DNA from: Cellulomonas sp. Leaf395
GTDB taxonomy: Bacteria > Actinomycetota > Actinomycetes > Actinomycetales > Cellulomonadaceae
Length of the DNA stretch: 64,000 bases
Assembly (NCBI RefSeq): GCF_001424125.1
Contig: NZ_LMQI01000001.1
Span: 1 to 64,000, forward strand
Direction of reading: 5' to 3'
Positions 43,224 through 52,453 of the stretch are shown piece by piece (the stretch's first letter is position 1; every line of letters begins with the position of its first letter). Under the pieces are notes generated by a model. That model saw nothing but the letters and a program-made list of their open reading frames with translations. It searched no databases and was not told the DNA's origin. The position numbers and the translations under genes were made by a program.

Positions 43224-44575
43224 GAGAAAGGTTGGCCGAGATTTCATCTGTCGGACGTCGACCCCCCGGCATCGACCACCAGATACTGGCTCTCGCTGTT
43301 CCGGCGCTCGGCGCTCTCGTCGCCGAGCCGCTCTTCGTGCTCGTCGACTCCGCCGTCGTCGGCCACCTGGGAACCGCCCCCCTGGCTGGACTCGCCCTCG
43401 CCTCGACCGTGCTCATGACCGTCATCGGGCTCTGCGTCTTCCTCGCCTACGCCACGACGGCCGCCGTCGCCAGACGACTCGGGTCAGGCGACCGCGCGGG
43501 TGCGCTGCAGGTCGGTGTCGACGGGATGTGGCTGGCCGTGGGCCTCGGCATCGTGCTGGCCGCCGCCACGTGGCTGAGCGCCCCCTGGCTGATCGAGGCA
43601 CTCGGGGCTTCCGACGAGGTCGCCCAGCAGGCCGTCACCTACCTGCGCTGGTCGGCACCGGGCCTCCCCGGCATGCTCCTGGTCCTCGCGTCCACGGGCG
43701 CTCTGCGCGGGTTGCTGGACACCCGCACGCCCCTGGTCGTCGCCGCAGCCGGTGCCGTCGTCAACGCGGTGCTCAACGTGGTGCTCGTCTACGGCGTCGG
43801 CATGGGGATCGCCGGCTCCGGACTCGGCACCGCGCTCACGCAGCTGGCCATGGCCGTGGCCCTCACCGTCGTCGTCGTCCGCGGTGCGAGGGGCTCAGGT
43901 GCGCAGCTCCGCCCGGCCGCCGGAGGTATCTGGGCCAACGCGCGCGCCGGGACGCCTCTGTTCGTCCGCACGCTGTCGCTGCGGCTGGCCATCCTGCTGA
44001 CCGTGTGGGTCGCCACGGGTCTGGGGGCGGTCGAGCTCGCCGGGCACCAGGTGGTCAGCGTCGTCTGGGGGCTCGCCGCGTTCGCGCTCGACGCGCTCGC
44101 CATCGCCGCACAGGCCCTCGTCGGCCATGCCCTGGGCGCCGCGGACGTCTCCCGCGTCCGGGCGGTCCTGAAGCGCACCCTCCAGTGGGGAGTGGGGGCC
44201 GGCGCGGCGCTCGGGCTCGTCGTCGGCGGGCTCTCGTGGGTCTACGTCCCCCTCTTCACGTCCGACGACGACGTCCGCCGGGCCGCCGTCGCCGCCCTCG
44301 TCGTCGCGGCCGTGACGATGCCGATGGCCGGCTGGGTGTTCGTGCTCGACGGCGTGCTCATCGGCGCCGGCGACGGCCGGTTCCTGGCCTGGGCCGGCAT
44401 GGCGACGCTGGTGGTCTACGTGCCGTTCGCGCTGGCCGTCCGGGAGTCGGCTCCACCGGGCGCGGCCGGGTTGGCGTGGCTGTGGGCGGCGTTCGCGGGG
44501 GTCTTCATGCTGGCCCGCGCGATCACCACCGGCTGGCGCGCCCGCGGCTCGGCCTGGATGGTCACAGGCGCCTGA
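43205..44575 (+). CDS. MATE-family efflux transporter
   Basis: A 456-residue membrane protein with about 12 helices in two related halves (LALAVPALGALVAEPLFVLVDSAVVGHLG in the first; FVRTLSLRLAILLTVWVATGLG in the second, cited in parts). The DinF-like MATE features ATTAAVARRLGSGDR and ALVGHALGAADV are present. It exports cationic compounds by Na+ or H+ exchange. GTG 43205 has AGGAA upstream; TTG 43232 is an alternative. It is convergent with rplI at a shared terminator and divergent from dnaB. Confidence 0.85.
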   Translation: MHPLWIRERLAEISSVGRRPPGIDHQILALAVPALGALVAEPLFVLVDSAVVGHLGTAPLAGLALASTVLMTVIGLCVFLAYATTAAVARRLGSGDRAGALQVGVDGMWLAVGLGIVLAAATWLSAPWLIEALGASDEVAQQAVTYLRWSAPGLPGMLLVLASTGALRGLLDTRTPLVVAAAGAVVNAVLNVVLVYGVGMGIAGSGLGTALTQLAMAVALTVVVVRGARGSGAQLRPAAGGIWANARAGTPLFVRTLSLRLAILLTVWVATGLGAVELAGHQVVSVVWGLAAFALDALAIAAQALVGHALGAADVSRVRAVLKRTLQWGVGAGAALGLVVGGLSWVYVPLFTSDDDVRRAAVAALVVAAVTMPMAGWVFVLDGVLIGAGDGRFLAWAGMATLVVYVPFALAVRESAPPGAAGLAWLWAAFAGVFMLARAITTGWRARGSAWMVTGA

Positions 44576-44630
44576 TCCAGCTTCCGGGGCGATCGAGTGC
44601 GGGCGTTGCGGTGGCTGGGCCAGACACAGA

Positions 44631-44664
44631 AGCGCCCCGCTCCCCACGAGGGGAACGGGGCGCT
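44631..44664. terminator. Bidirectional stem-loop between MATE gene and rplI
   Basis: A 15-bp stem with one mismatch (44631-44645 and 44650-44664) and loop ACGA. Its G/C-rich stem between converging genes fits a shared intrinsic terminator. Confidence 0.8.
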
Positions 44665-44681
44665 GCTGGATGTTGCTCAGC

Positions 44682-45131
44682 TCAGGCTGCGACGACCTTG
44701 ACGGTCACCGTCGCGGACACGCCTGCGTGCAGACGGACCGACACCTGGTACTCGCCGAGGGCCTTGATCGGCTGACCGATCTCGACCTTCCGCTTGTCGA
44801 TCTGCGGGGCGCCCGACTTCTTGACCGCGTCAGCGATCTCGGCAGTCGTGACGGCACCGAACAGACGGCCCGACTCGCCGGCCTTGGCCGACACGACGAC
44901 CGGCTTGCTCTGCAGAGAGTCGCGGATCGCCTTCGCGTCGTCGAGCGTCGCGATCTCGCGGGCCTTGCGGGCCTTGCGGATCGCGGTGACGTCCTTCTCG
45001 GCGCCCTTGGTCCAGGCCGTCGCCAGGTTGCGCGGGACGAGGAAGTTCCGGGCGTACCCGTCCTTCACCTCGACCACGTCACCGGGCTCACCGAGACCGG
45101 TGACCTCGTGGGTCAGGATGATCTTCGCCAT
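44682..45131 (-). CDS. rplI: 50S ribosomal protein L9
   Basis: A 149-residue L9. The N-terminal domain [33 protein letters not shown] (cited across the conserved RNA-binding region) contains the signature G-x2-GD-V-x-VK-x-GYARN-L-P. A long connecting helix (about 45-75) leads to the C-terminal domain. It binds 23S rRNA near the L1 stalk. ATG 45131 follows a GGGGA site. Standard member of the rpsF-ssb-rpsR-rplI block. Confidence 0.97.
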   Translation of the reverse strand: MAKIILTHEVTGLGEPGDVVEVKDGYARNFLVPRNLATAWTKGAEKDVTAIRKARKAREIATLDDAKAIRDSLQSKPVVVSAKAGESGRLFGAVTTAEIADAVKKSGAPQIDKRKVEIGQPIKALGEYQVSVRLHAGVSATVTVKVVAA

Positions 45132-45145
45132 GATGGTCCCCTTTC

Positions 45146-45382
45146 TCAGCGCGCCGACGACGAGTACGGCAGGAGAGCCATCTCGCGGGCGTTCTTGACG
45201 GCACGCGCGATCGCGCGCTGCTCCTGCGTGGACACACCGGTCACCCGGCGAGCGCGGATCTTTCCGCGGTCGGAGATGAACTTGCGCAGCAGCGCAGTGT
45301 CCTTGTAGTCGACGACGTCGATCTTCGCCGCCTTGAGCGGGTTCAACTTCTTCTTGGGCTTACGAACCACGGGCTTGGCCAT
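45146..45382 (-). CDS. rpsR: 30S ribosomal protein S18
   Basis: A 78-residue S18 with the basic N-terminus [15 protein letters not shown] and the conserved core [45 protein letters not shown]18 pairs with S6 on the 16S rRNA platform. It lacks the Cys zinc ligands found in some actinobacterial S18 proteins (paralogue rpsR1 versus rpsR2). GGAG precedes ATG 45382. Confidence 0.97.
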   Translation of the reverse strand: MAKPVVRKPKKKLNPLKAAKIDVVDYKDTALLRKFISDRGKIRARRVTGVSTQEQRAIARAVKNAREMALLPYSSSAR

Positions 45383-45459
45383 CGTGGTGCTCCTTGTCTG
45401 CTGGAGCCCTGGGCGTTGCCGTGCCCAGGGATGGGGAATGTCTGAGAGTCAGGCGCCGA

Positions 45460-46002
45460 TCAGAACGGGGGCTCGTCGGAGTAGCCGGCACCGCCAGCAC
45501 CACCCGCGGGCGTCGCCCACGGGTCGTCCTGCGTGTTGCCGCCACCGCCACCGGAGCCACCGAATCCGCCGCCGCCGCCACCGTTGTTGAAGCCGCCGCC
45601 GCCCCCGCCGCCGAAGCCACCGCCGCCGCCACCCGAACGCTGGGTCCGGGTGACCTTGGCCGTGGCGTAGCGAAGGGACGGGCCGACCTCGTCGACCTGG
45701 AGCTCGTACACGGTGCGCTTCTCGCCCTCACGGGTCTCATAGGAGCGCTGCACGAGCCGGCCGGTCACGATGACGCGGGTGCCCTTGGTGAGCGACTCGG
45801 CGACCGACTCGGCCGCCTCCCGCCAGATCGAGCAGCGGAGGAACAGCGTGTCGCCGTCCTTCCACTCGTTGCTCTGGCGGTCGAACGTACGGGGGGTGGA
45901 CGCGACGGTGAAGTTCGCGACAGCGGCCCCGGAAGGGGTGAAGCGCAGCTCGGGATCCCCGGTCAGGTTCCCGATCACCGTGATGACGGTCTCACCGCTC
46001 AT
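45460..46002 (-). CDS. ssb: Single-stranded DNA-binding protein
   Basis: A 180-residue SSB. The OB fold (about 1-112) has [40 protein letters not shown] and [16 protein letters not shown] Gly/Asn-rich disordered linker (about 125-170) ends in the acidic tip YSDEPPF, which recruits repair and replication proteins. GAGGAG precedes ATG 46002. Confidence 0.96.
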   Translation of the reverse strand: MSGETVITVIGNLTGDPELRFTPSGAAVANFTVASTPRTFDRQSNEWKDGDTLFLRCSIWREAAESVAESLTKGTRVIVTGRLVQRSYETREGEKRTVYELQVDEVGPSLRYATAKVTRTQRSGGGGGGFGGGGGGGFNNGGGGGGFGGSGGGGGNTQDDPWATPAGGAGGAGYSDEPPF

Positions 46003-46076
46003 GCCCAGCTCCTCGTTCGTTCGATCAGTCGGAAGGTGTGTGGGACCGCACGTTACGGGCGGCCACCCACAAGAGA

Positions 46077-46370
46077 TCAGGCGTCGGCGCGCAGGACCTT
46101 GGTCCGCAGGACGACCTCGTTGAGGCCGAGCTGGCGGTCGAGCTCCTTGGCGGTCGCGGGCGTCGCGTGGAAGTCGATGACGGCGTAGATGCCCTCGGAC
46201 TTCTTCTGGATGTCGTAGGCAAGCCGACGACGGCCCCAGATGTCGACCTTGTCGACAGTGCCACCGTCGGTCTTGATGACCGTCAGGTACTTGTCGAGCG
46301 ACGGAGCAACGGTGCGCTCTTCGATCTCGGGGTCAAGGATGATCATGAGTTCGTACTGACGCAGGCTCAT
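46077..46370 (-). CDS. rpsF: 30S ribosomal protein S6
   Basis: A 97-residue S6: [18 protein letters not shown] at the N-terminus, [19 protein letters not shown] and [25 protein letters not shown] 46370 follows a strong GGAGGTGGG ribosome site. It is the first gene of the S6-SSB-S18-L9 operon; a promoter-like pair lies at 46486-46514. Ribosomal autoregulation through a leader RNA is known for this operon in other bacteria; the leader here (46371-46480) contains CCACGG/CCGTGG and GGACGG/CCGTCC hairpins. Confidence 0.97.
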   Translation of the reverse strand: MSLRQYELMIILDPEIEERTVAPSLDKYLTVIKTDGGTVDKVDIWGRRRLAYDIQKKSEGIYAVIDFHATPATAKELDRQLGLNEVVLRTKVLRADA

Positions 46371-46485
46371 ACCCACCTCCTCTGGTCTTCGCGGCCACGG
46401 TCGATCCGTGGCAGGAGGGTGTGTGCGTCGCTGGCCGGACGGTCCCGTCCATGACGACGGTCCCCTCCGGGCACAGCAATCTCCT

Positions 46486-46514
46486 AGGCTACCCGGCCCG
46501 GAGCCACCGCCGAA
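46486..46514 (-). promoter_or_regulatory. Candidate promoter of the rpsF operon
   Basis: On the minus strand, TTCGGC (46514-46509) and TAGCCT (46491-46486) are 17 bases apart. The -10 box fits TAnnnT; the -35 box is weak. It lies about 115 bases before rpsF, downstream of the penicillin-binding protein gene. Confidence 0.4.
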
Positions 46515-46588
46515 ATCGGCTGTGGACGGGCGCGGACCTGGAAGCTGTGGCGAGGGCTGTGAAGGACTGCGTCCGCCCTCGCCGTGGA

Positions 46589-48973
46589 TCACGGGGTCGG
46601 CGCGGGCGTCGGCTCGGGCGTCGGTTGGGGGTCCGGCTTGGGCTCCTTCGTCGGGACCGGCTTCGGCCCGCTCGAGACGACGAGCGTCACCGGTCCACCG
46701 GGCGCGAGCATGGTGCCGCCCTTCGGGTCCACCCGGATGACGCGCCCGGCCGGCACCGAGTCGGACGGCTCCGAGACGACGCTCGCGACCAGCCCGGCGT
46801 TGATGATCGACGCGGTCGCGTCACCCTCGAGCCTGCCCTCGAGACCGGACGGGACCGCGATCTCCGACGGCGCCTCCTGGGTGGGCTCCTCCGTCGGCGC
46901 GACCGTCTCCGTGGGAGCCGTCGGTGTCGGAGTCGGCTTGCCGCCGACGTTGGCCCGCGCGGGGAACTGGAGCACCTCGGCATACTGCGGCTGCGCGAAG
47001 ACGTCCGTCATGTACGACTGCCACAGGAACGCCGGCCAGGTGGACCCCGTGACGTACTTGACCTTGCCGATCTGCGCAATCGACTCCTGCGTCGTGCCGT
47101 CCGTACCGATCTGGCTCAGCGACACCTCGGTGACGATGTTGGGGGTGAAGCCGACGAACCAGGCCGACTTGTTGTCCTGTGAGGTGCCAGTCTTCCCCGC
47201 GATCGGTCGGCCCAGGGGCTTGATCCACGTCTTGCCGGACCCCTTCTCGACCACCTGGGTCATCGCGAAGGTCGTGTCGGCCATGACGTCCGCGGCGAAC
47301 GCCCGCTCGGTCGGGTCCTTGTGCTGGTACGCGACCTTCCCGTCGTCGTAGCTGACGGTGCGGACGATGTACGGGTCCACCCGCATCCCGCCCGAGGCGA
47401 TCGTCGCGTAGGCGCCCGCGACGTCGATCGGCTGCACGTCCGCGGTACCGAGCACGTTGGCCCTGTTCGTGTCGACCGGTGCCGGGAGGCCCGCGCGCTC
47501 GGCGACCGCCGCGGTCGTCTCCGGTCCGACCTGGAGGTTGAGCTGCGCGTAGACGGTGTTCACCGACTCCGCGGTCGCCTGGACCAGATCGATGTTGCCG
47601 TACTGGTCGTTGCCGAAGTTGTTGACCTTCCAGTCCCCGAACTCCTGCGGCGTGTGCCCGTCGAACTTGGTGCTCAGGCTGACGCCCTGCTCGAGCGCCG
47701 CGATCAGAGTGAACGGCTTGAACGTCGACCCCGGCTGGACGTTGTCGTAGGTCACGGCGTTCCGCTGGTCGGTGAGGAAGTCGGAACCTCCGTACAAGGA
47801 CACGATCGCGCCGTCCTTGGGGTCCACGGACGAGAGCGACACGCGGGTGCGCGCGTCGGGGATCGCCCCGTCCTGCCCGGGCAGCGTCCCGGCGCGGAAC
47901 GCCTCGGCCTGCGCCACGGCAGCGTCCTGCAACGGCTTCTGGATGGTGGTGACGACCGTCAGGCCCCGGCGGTTGATCTCGTCGTCGGAGAACGCCAGCG
48001 GCTCGCCGTTGAGCTCGTCGCGCACCATGTCGAGCAGGTAGCCGACAGAGCCACCCATCGTGTTCGACCGCTGGTACGCCTGGGTCTCAGGGAAGACCAT
48101 CGGCGCGCGCTCGGCGGCGGTGAGCCAGCCCTCCTCCTCCATGGAGTCGAGGACGATGTTCCAGCGCGCCTCCGCCTTCTTGGGGTTCTCGGCGGGGTCC
48201 CAGTTGTTGGGCGAGGGGATGATGCCGGCCAGCAGGGCGGCCTGCTCGCGGGTCAGCGCGGCGGCGTCCACCCCGAAGTAGGCCTGGGACGCGGCCTGGA
48301 TGCCGTACGAGTCACGACCGAAGTAGATCGTGTTGAGGTACCGCTCCATGATCTCGGTCTTCGACTCCACCTTGGCGATCTTGATCGCGAGGAGCGTCTC
48401 CTTGAACTTGCCGGCGTAGTCGGTCGTCGTCTCGTTGACGTAGTACCGCTCGACGTACTGCTGCGTGAGCGTCGACCCACCCTGGGTCGGCCCGCCGCGC
48501 AGGTTGTTGAGGAGCGCACGGCCCATGCCGGTGATCGACACACCGCTGTTGTTGGTGAAGAACGTCTTGTCCTCGGCGGCGGCGACCGACTGGCCCACGT
48601 ACTCGGGCAGCGAGGCGTAGGGGACGATCTGACGCTTCTGCGCCGCGAACGTGCCCATCACCTCGCCGGGGGACCCGTCGGCGTTGTTCGCGTAGTAGAC
48701 CGTGGTCGTCTGCGCCTTGGTGTCGTCGGCCTGGTCCGGGATCGTCGTGCTGGCGTACGCGGCCACGACCCCGCCGGCGCCGAGGAAGCCGACCGCAAGG
48801 ATGCTGCCGACGGCGAAGCGCCACGACGGCAGCCAGCGGTGCAGACCGTGGTAGCCCGTCCGTGGGTAGTCGAAGAAGCGTCGCTTGGGGGCGCTGCTGC
48901 GCGACGAGGTAGCCGTGCCGGGGGGCGCACTGCGCTTCCCCCGGGCCGGAGCCCTCCGATTCGTGCGTGCCAA
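46589..48973 (-). CDS. Class A penicillin-binding protein with PASTA domain
   Basis: A 794-residue bifunctional peptidoglycan synthase. Short basic cytoplasmic part, one membrane helix (about 53-73), glycosyltransferase GT51 domain (about 100-280) with catalytic E134 in AAEDKTFF and GGSTLTQQ, then the transpeptidase domain with PGSTFKPF (S416), SVN (470-472) and KTGTS (594-598). After about 690 come a Thr/Pro/Glu linker, one PASTA-like domain ([34 protein letters not shown]) and a Pro-rich tail. The TTG start at 48973 has GGAAGG eight bases upstream. It is near, but probably not in, the rpsF operon. Confidence 0.93.
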   Translation of the reverse strand: MARTNRRAPARGKRSAPPGTATSSRSSAPKRRFFDYPRTGYHGLHRWLPSWRFAVGSILAVGFLGAGGVVAAYASTTIPDQADDTKAQTTTVYYANNADGSPGEVMGTFAAQKRQIVPYASLPEYVGQSVAAAEDKTFFTNNSGVSITGMGRALLNNLRGGPTQGGSTLTQQYVERYYVNETTTDYAGKFKETLLAIKIAKVESKTEIMERYLNTIYFGRDSYGIQAASQAYFGVDAAALTREQAALLAGIIPSPNNWDPAENPKKAEARWNIVLDSMEEEGWLTAAERAPMVFPETQAYQRSNTMGGSVGYLLDMVRDELNGEPLAFSDDEINRRGLTVVTTIQKPLQDAAVAQAEAFRAGTLPGQDGAIPDARTRVSLSSVDPKDGAIVSLYGGSDFLTDQRNAVTYDNVQPGSTFKPFTLIAALEQGVSLSTKFDGHTPQEFGDWKVNNFGNDQYGNIDLVQATAESVNTVYAQLNLQVGPETTAAVAERAGLPAPVDTNRANVLGTADVQPIDVAGAYATIASGGMRVDPYIVRTVSYDDGKVAYQHKDPTERAFAADVMADTTFAMTQVVEKGSGKTWIKPLGRPIAGKTGTSQDNKSAWFVGFTPNIVTEVSLSQIGTDGTTQESIAQIGKVKYVTGSTWPAFLWQSYMTDVFAQPQYAEVLQFPARANVGGKPTPTPTAPTETVAPTEEPTQEAPSEIAVPSGLEGRLEGDATASIINAGLVASVVSEPSDSVPAGRVIRVDPKGGTMLAPGGPVTLVVSSGPKPVPTKEPKPDPQPTPEPTPAPTP

Positions 48974-49240
48974 CGCTCTGCCTTCCGTCCGACGAACAGG
49001 TCCGGCTGTCCGCCCGCCCCGCCGGTCCCACGGACCGGTTTCGGGCAGACGTCAGCCGCGGAGCCCAGTATGGAGGACCCTCCTGTGCCCGCCACGGGAC
49101 CGAAGGCCCAGATCCGAGCAGCCTTCACACGATCGGCACGGTGCCCGCGAACCGCCGTCGCACGCCGGCGCCCCGAGGTGACGGCGGTCACCCGTCCGAG
49201 GCCGAACTTGCCCATTCCCTCGTTCTCGACATAACCTACG
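48974..49240. other. Intergenic stretch between penicillin-binding protein and PadR genes
   Basis: About 270 bases without a supported gene. It should hold the promoter of the minus-strand penicillin-binding protein gene and the upstream part of the PadR promoter. A small GC-rich hairpin-like stretch near 49024-49045 is not distinctive. Confidence 0.4.
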
Positions 49241-49261
49241 GATGTATCGAGTTGATACATC
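49241..49261. promoter_or_regulatory. PadR-type operator upstream of padR-ino1
   Basis: GATGTATC (49241-49248) and its complement GATACATC (49254-49261) form an exact inverted repeat with a five-base centre. The ATGTAT...ATACAT form matches PadR-family sites. It lies 30 bases before the PadR-like gene, near the expected -10 region, so it indicates autoregulation of the PadR-ino1 unit. Confidence 0.75.
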
Positions 49262-49291
49262 GATTCCACCAACATCCTGAGGAGGTGCCCC

Positions 49292-49942
49292 GTGCGCGGT
49301 CGTTCCGACGTGCTCGAGCCGGCCATCCTCGGGCTGCTCCACGAGTCCCCGATGCACGGGTACGAGCTGCGCAAGCGCCTCAACCTCGTGCTCGGCTCGT
49401 TCCGTGCGCTCTCGTACGGCTCGCTCTACCCGTGCCTGAAGTCGCTGGTCGAGCGCGGCTGGATCCAGGGCACCGAGTCCGTCGAGACGCCGCCCGCCGT
49501 GGCGTCCAAGCGCGCCCGCATCGTCTACCAGCTGACCGCCGACGGCAAGGAGCACCTCCAGCAGGTGCTCGCGTCGTCCGGGCCGGCCACCTGGGAGGAC
49601 GAGAACTTCGACGTCCGGTTCGCCTTCTTCGGGCAGACCGACGCCGAGACCAGGCTTCGGATCCTCGAGGGTCGGCGCACGCGCCTGACCGAACGTCTCG
49701 AGACGATCCGCCTGTCCTTCGCCCGCACCCGCGAGCGCATGGACGAGTACACCCTCGAGCTCCAGCGGCACGGCCTCGAACAGGTCGAGCGTGAGGTCCG
49801 CTGGCTCGACGGACTGATCGACAACGAGCGCGGCCTCCGTCGCACCCGTCCTGCAGGCACCGGTCGTCCGGCCGTTGCTGACACACCCGCGGTGGACGAC
49901 GACGTCGCCCCCGCGCGAACCACCGAGAAGGAGCGAGGATGA
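49292..49942 (+). CDS. PadR-family regulator
   Basis: A 216-residue PadR protein: N-terminal winged helix [34 protein letters not shown] and the wing [11 protein letters not shown], then a C-terminal coiled-coil dimer region (about 120-190) and an acidic tail. GTG 49292 follows GAGGAGGTG. Its stop overlaps the ino1 start (ATGA), so regulator and enzyme are translationally coupled, an arrangement common in actinobacteria. Confidence 0.88.
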   Translation: MRGRSDVLEPAILGLLHESPMHGYELRKRLNLVLGSFRALSYGSLYPCLKSLVERGWIQGTESVETPPAVASKRARIVYQLTADGKEHLQQVLASSGPATWEDENFDVRFAFFGQTDAETRLRILEGRRTRLTERLETIRLSFARTRERMDEYTLELQRHGLEQVEREVRWLDGLIDNERGLRRTRPAGTGRPAVADTPAVDDDVAPARTTEKERG

Positions 49943-51030
49943 CCTCCATCCGCGTCGCCATCGTCGGCGTCGGCAACTGCGCCGCGTCGCTCGTCCAGGG
50001 CGTGCACTACTACGCCGACGCTGACCCGAGCAGCACCGTGCCCGGTCTGATGCACGTGCAGTTCGGCGACTACCACGTCCGCGACATCGAGTTCGTCGCG
50101 GCGTTCGACGTCGACGCGAAGAAGGTCGGCTTCGACCTGTCCGAGGCCATCGGCGCCTCGGAGAACAACACGATCAAGATCGCCGACGTGCCCCCGCTCG
50201 GCGTGACCGTGCAGCGCGGCGTGACCAACGACGGTCTCGGCAAGTACTACCGCGAGACCATCACCGAGTCCGACGCCGAGCCCGTCGACATCGTCGCCGC
50301 CCTGCGTGAGGCGCAGGCCGACGTTCTCATCTGCTACCTGCCCGTCGGGTCCGAGATCGCCGCGAAGTACTACGCGCAGTGCGCCATCGACGCCGGTGTC
50401 GCGTTCGTGAACGCCCTGCCCGTCTTCATCGCGTCCGACCCGGTCTGGGCCGCGAAGTTCGAGGCTGCCGGCGTCCCGATCGTCGGCGACGACATCAAGT
50501 CGCAGGTCGGCGCGACCATCACGCACCGTGTCCTCGCGAAGCTCTTCGAGGACCGCGGCGTCGTGCTGGACCGCACGTACCAGCTGAACGTCGGCGGCAA
50601 CATGGACTTCAAGAACATGCTCGAGCGTGAGCGCCTGGAGTCCAAGAAGCTCTCCAAGACGCAGGCCGTGACCTCCAACCTGACCGGCCCCTTGGGCGGC
50701 AAGAAGGAGGACCGCAACGTCCACATCGGCCCGTCGGACTACGTCGCCTGGCTCGACGACCGCAAGTGGGCCTACGTCCGCCTCGAGGGTCGCGCGTTCG
50801 GTGAGGTTCCCCTGAACCTCGAGTACAAGCTCGAGGTCTGGGACTCGCCCAACTCGGCCGGCATCATCATCGACGCCCTGCGCGCCGCGAAGATCGCCAA
50901 GGACCGCGGCGTCGGTGGCCCGATCCTGTCGGCGTCGACGTACTTCATGAAGTCCCCGCCGGTCCAGATGGAAGACACCCTCGGCCGCGCCGAGCTGGAG
51001 TCCTTCATCCGCGGCGAGAACGAGCGCTGA
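49939..51030 (+). CDS. ino1: Myo-inositol-1-phosphate synthase
   Basis: A 363-residue synthase of the short actinobacterial form. The NAD-binding start [18 protein letters not shown], the core [43 protein letters not shown] and the [16 protein letters not shown] block are characteristic. It converts glucose 6-phosphate to inositol 3-phosphate, the first step to phosphatidylinositol and mycothiol in actinobacteria. It overlaps padR by four bases and is followed by a strong terminator. Confidence 0.95.
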   Translation: MTSIRVAIVGVGNCAASLVQGVHYYADADPSSTVPGLMHVQFGDYHVRDIEFVAAFDVDAKKVGFDLSEAIGASENNTIKIADVPPLGVTVQRGVTNDGLGKYYRETITESDAEPVDIVAALREAQADVLICYLPVGSEIAAKYYAQCAIDAGVAFVNALPVFIASDPVWAAKFEAAGVPIVGDDIKSQVGATITHRVLAKLFEDRGVVLDRTYQLNVGGNMDFKNMLERERLESKKLSKTQAVTSNLTGPLGGKKEDRNVHIGPSDYVAWLDDRKWAYVRLEGRAFGEVPLNLEYKLEVWDSPNSAGIIIDALRAAKIAKDRGVGGPILSASTYFMKSPPVQMEDTLGRAELESFIRGENER

Positions 51031-51051
51031 GCTCGACCTCTCCGCTGAACC

Positions 51052-51095
51052 GACGACGAAGGCGCGCATCCCCCGGGGTGCGCGCCTTCGTCGTC
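51052..51095 (+). terminator. Intrinsic-type terminator after ino1
   Basis: A perfect 17-bp stem (51052-51068 and 51079-51095) with a ten-base loop that is itself CCCC/GGGG paired. It lies 22 bases after the ino1 stop. No T-run, as usual in this GC range. Confidence 0.85.
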
Positions 51096-51142
51096 CACGC
51101 GTAAGGAACGGGGCCCCGACCGCCGGGTGCAAGGATGAGCCG

Positions 51143-52453
51143 GTGCAGGTGATCGCCGACCTCAGGGCCCTCTGGCCTCTGCAGGACTTCCGCAAGCTGT
51201 TCGCCGTCCGGCTGGTCAGCCAGACGGCCGACGGGATGTTCCAGGTCGGCCTCGCCACCCTGTTCTTCTTCTCACCGGAGAACGCCAGCACCGCGACGGG
51301 CGTCGCGACGGCGTTCGCCGTGCTGCTGCTGCCGTTCACGATCGTGGGCCCGTGGGCCGGGGTGCTGCTGGACCGGTGGCGGCGCCGGCAGGTGCTGTTC
51401 GTCGGCAACCTCGTCCGCGTCGGGATCACCGTGGTCATCGCGCTGCTCATGGCCACGGACGGGGTGGGACCGGCCGTCTACGTGCTCGCGCTGGTGAACC
51501 TGTCGATCAACCGCTTCCTGCTGTCGGCGCTCAGTGCGGCGCTGCCGCGCACGGTCGACGGCCCGCTGCTGCTCACCGCGAACTCCCTGACGCCGACGCT
51601 CGGTGCCGCGGCGGCCGGTGTGGGTGGGGCGATCGGGCTGGTGCTCAGCCTGGTGCTGCCGGCGGGTCGGGGGCGGGATGCGACGGCGCTGTTCCTCGCA
51701 GCGGCGGTCATGGCGACGGCGGCCGCCCTGGCCACCCGGCTGGGCAAGGACCGGCTGGGTCCCGACGAGCGCGCCGACGCGGCCCAGCTGCGCGCCGCCC
51801 TCGGCATCCTCGCGCGCGGCCTGGTCGCCGGCGCACGGCACCTGATCGAGCGTCGGACCCCCGCACGGGCCCTCGGCATCATGGCTGCCCACCGGTTCCT
51901 GTACGGGGTCACGTTCATCGCGAGCATCCTCATCGCCCGCAACCTGCTGTCGGACCCGGCGGACGCCGACGAGGGTCTGCGGACGTTCGGGCTGGTGCTG
52001 GGGGCGTCGGCGCTTGGGTTCGTGCTGGCGGTGGTCCTCACTCCGGTGCTGTCGCCGCGCACCGGTCCGCACGTCTGGATCGTCCTGTGCCTGGGCCTCG
52101 CCGCCGTCAGCCAGCTCCTGCTCGTCGCGTCCAGCGCACGCGCCGCGGTCCTCGTCGCCGCCGGCTTCCTCGGCCTGGCCGCCCAGGGCGCCAAGATCGC
52201 CGTCGACACGATCGTGCAGCGCGACACCGACGACGCCTTCCGTGGCCGCGCGTTCGCGCTCTACGACGTCCTCTACAACGCCGCGTTCGTCGGGGCCGCC
52301 GCCCTCGGCGCGATCACCCTGCCGGACACCGGCTACTCCCAGGGACTGTTCCTCGTGCTCGCCGTCGCGTACGCCGGGTTCGCTGCGCTGTACGGATCCG
52401 CCTCCCGAAGGGTCCCCGCGGTGCCCCCCGTCCCTGCACGGGTCGCCCCGTGA
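51143..52453 (+). CDS. MFS transporter
   Basis: A 436-residue major facilitator protein with about 12 helices. The loop motif DRWRRRQ between helices 2 and 3 matches the conserved MFS motif; the region LGLAAQGAKIAVDTIVQRDTDDAFRGR is typical of the macrolide-like exporter group with 10-12 helices. The substrate is unknown. GTG 51143 is the start. The stop overlaps the next start (GTGA), so it is made together with the LOV-SpoIIE phosphatase. Confidence 0.8.
   Translation: MQVIADLRALWPLQDFRKLFAVRLVSQTADGMFQVGLATLFFFSPENASTATGVATAFAVLLLPFTIVGPWAGVLLDRWRRRQVLFVGNLVRVGITVVIALLMATDGVGPAVYVLALVNLSINRFLLSALSAALPRTVDGPLLLTANSLTPTLGAAAAGVGGAIGLVLSLVLPAGRGRDATALFLAAAVMATAAALATRLGKDRLGPDERADAAQLRAALGILARGLVAGARHLIERRTPARALGIMAAHRFLYGVTFIASILIARNLLSDPADADEGLRTFGLVLGASALGFVLAVVLTPVLSPRTGPHVWIVLCLGLAAVSQLLLVASSARAAVLVAAGFLGLAAQGAKIAVDTIVQRDTDDAFRGRAFALYDVLYNAAFVGAAALGAITLPDTGYSQGLFLVLAVAYAGFAALYGSASRRVPAVPPVPARVAP

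Noticed and set aside
45540..45650. GC-rich repeat inside ssb
   Set aside because: It encodes the usual Gly-rich linker of actinobacterial SSB.
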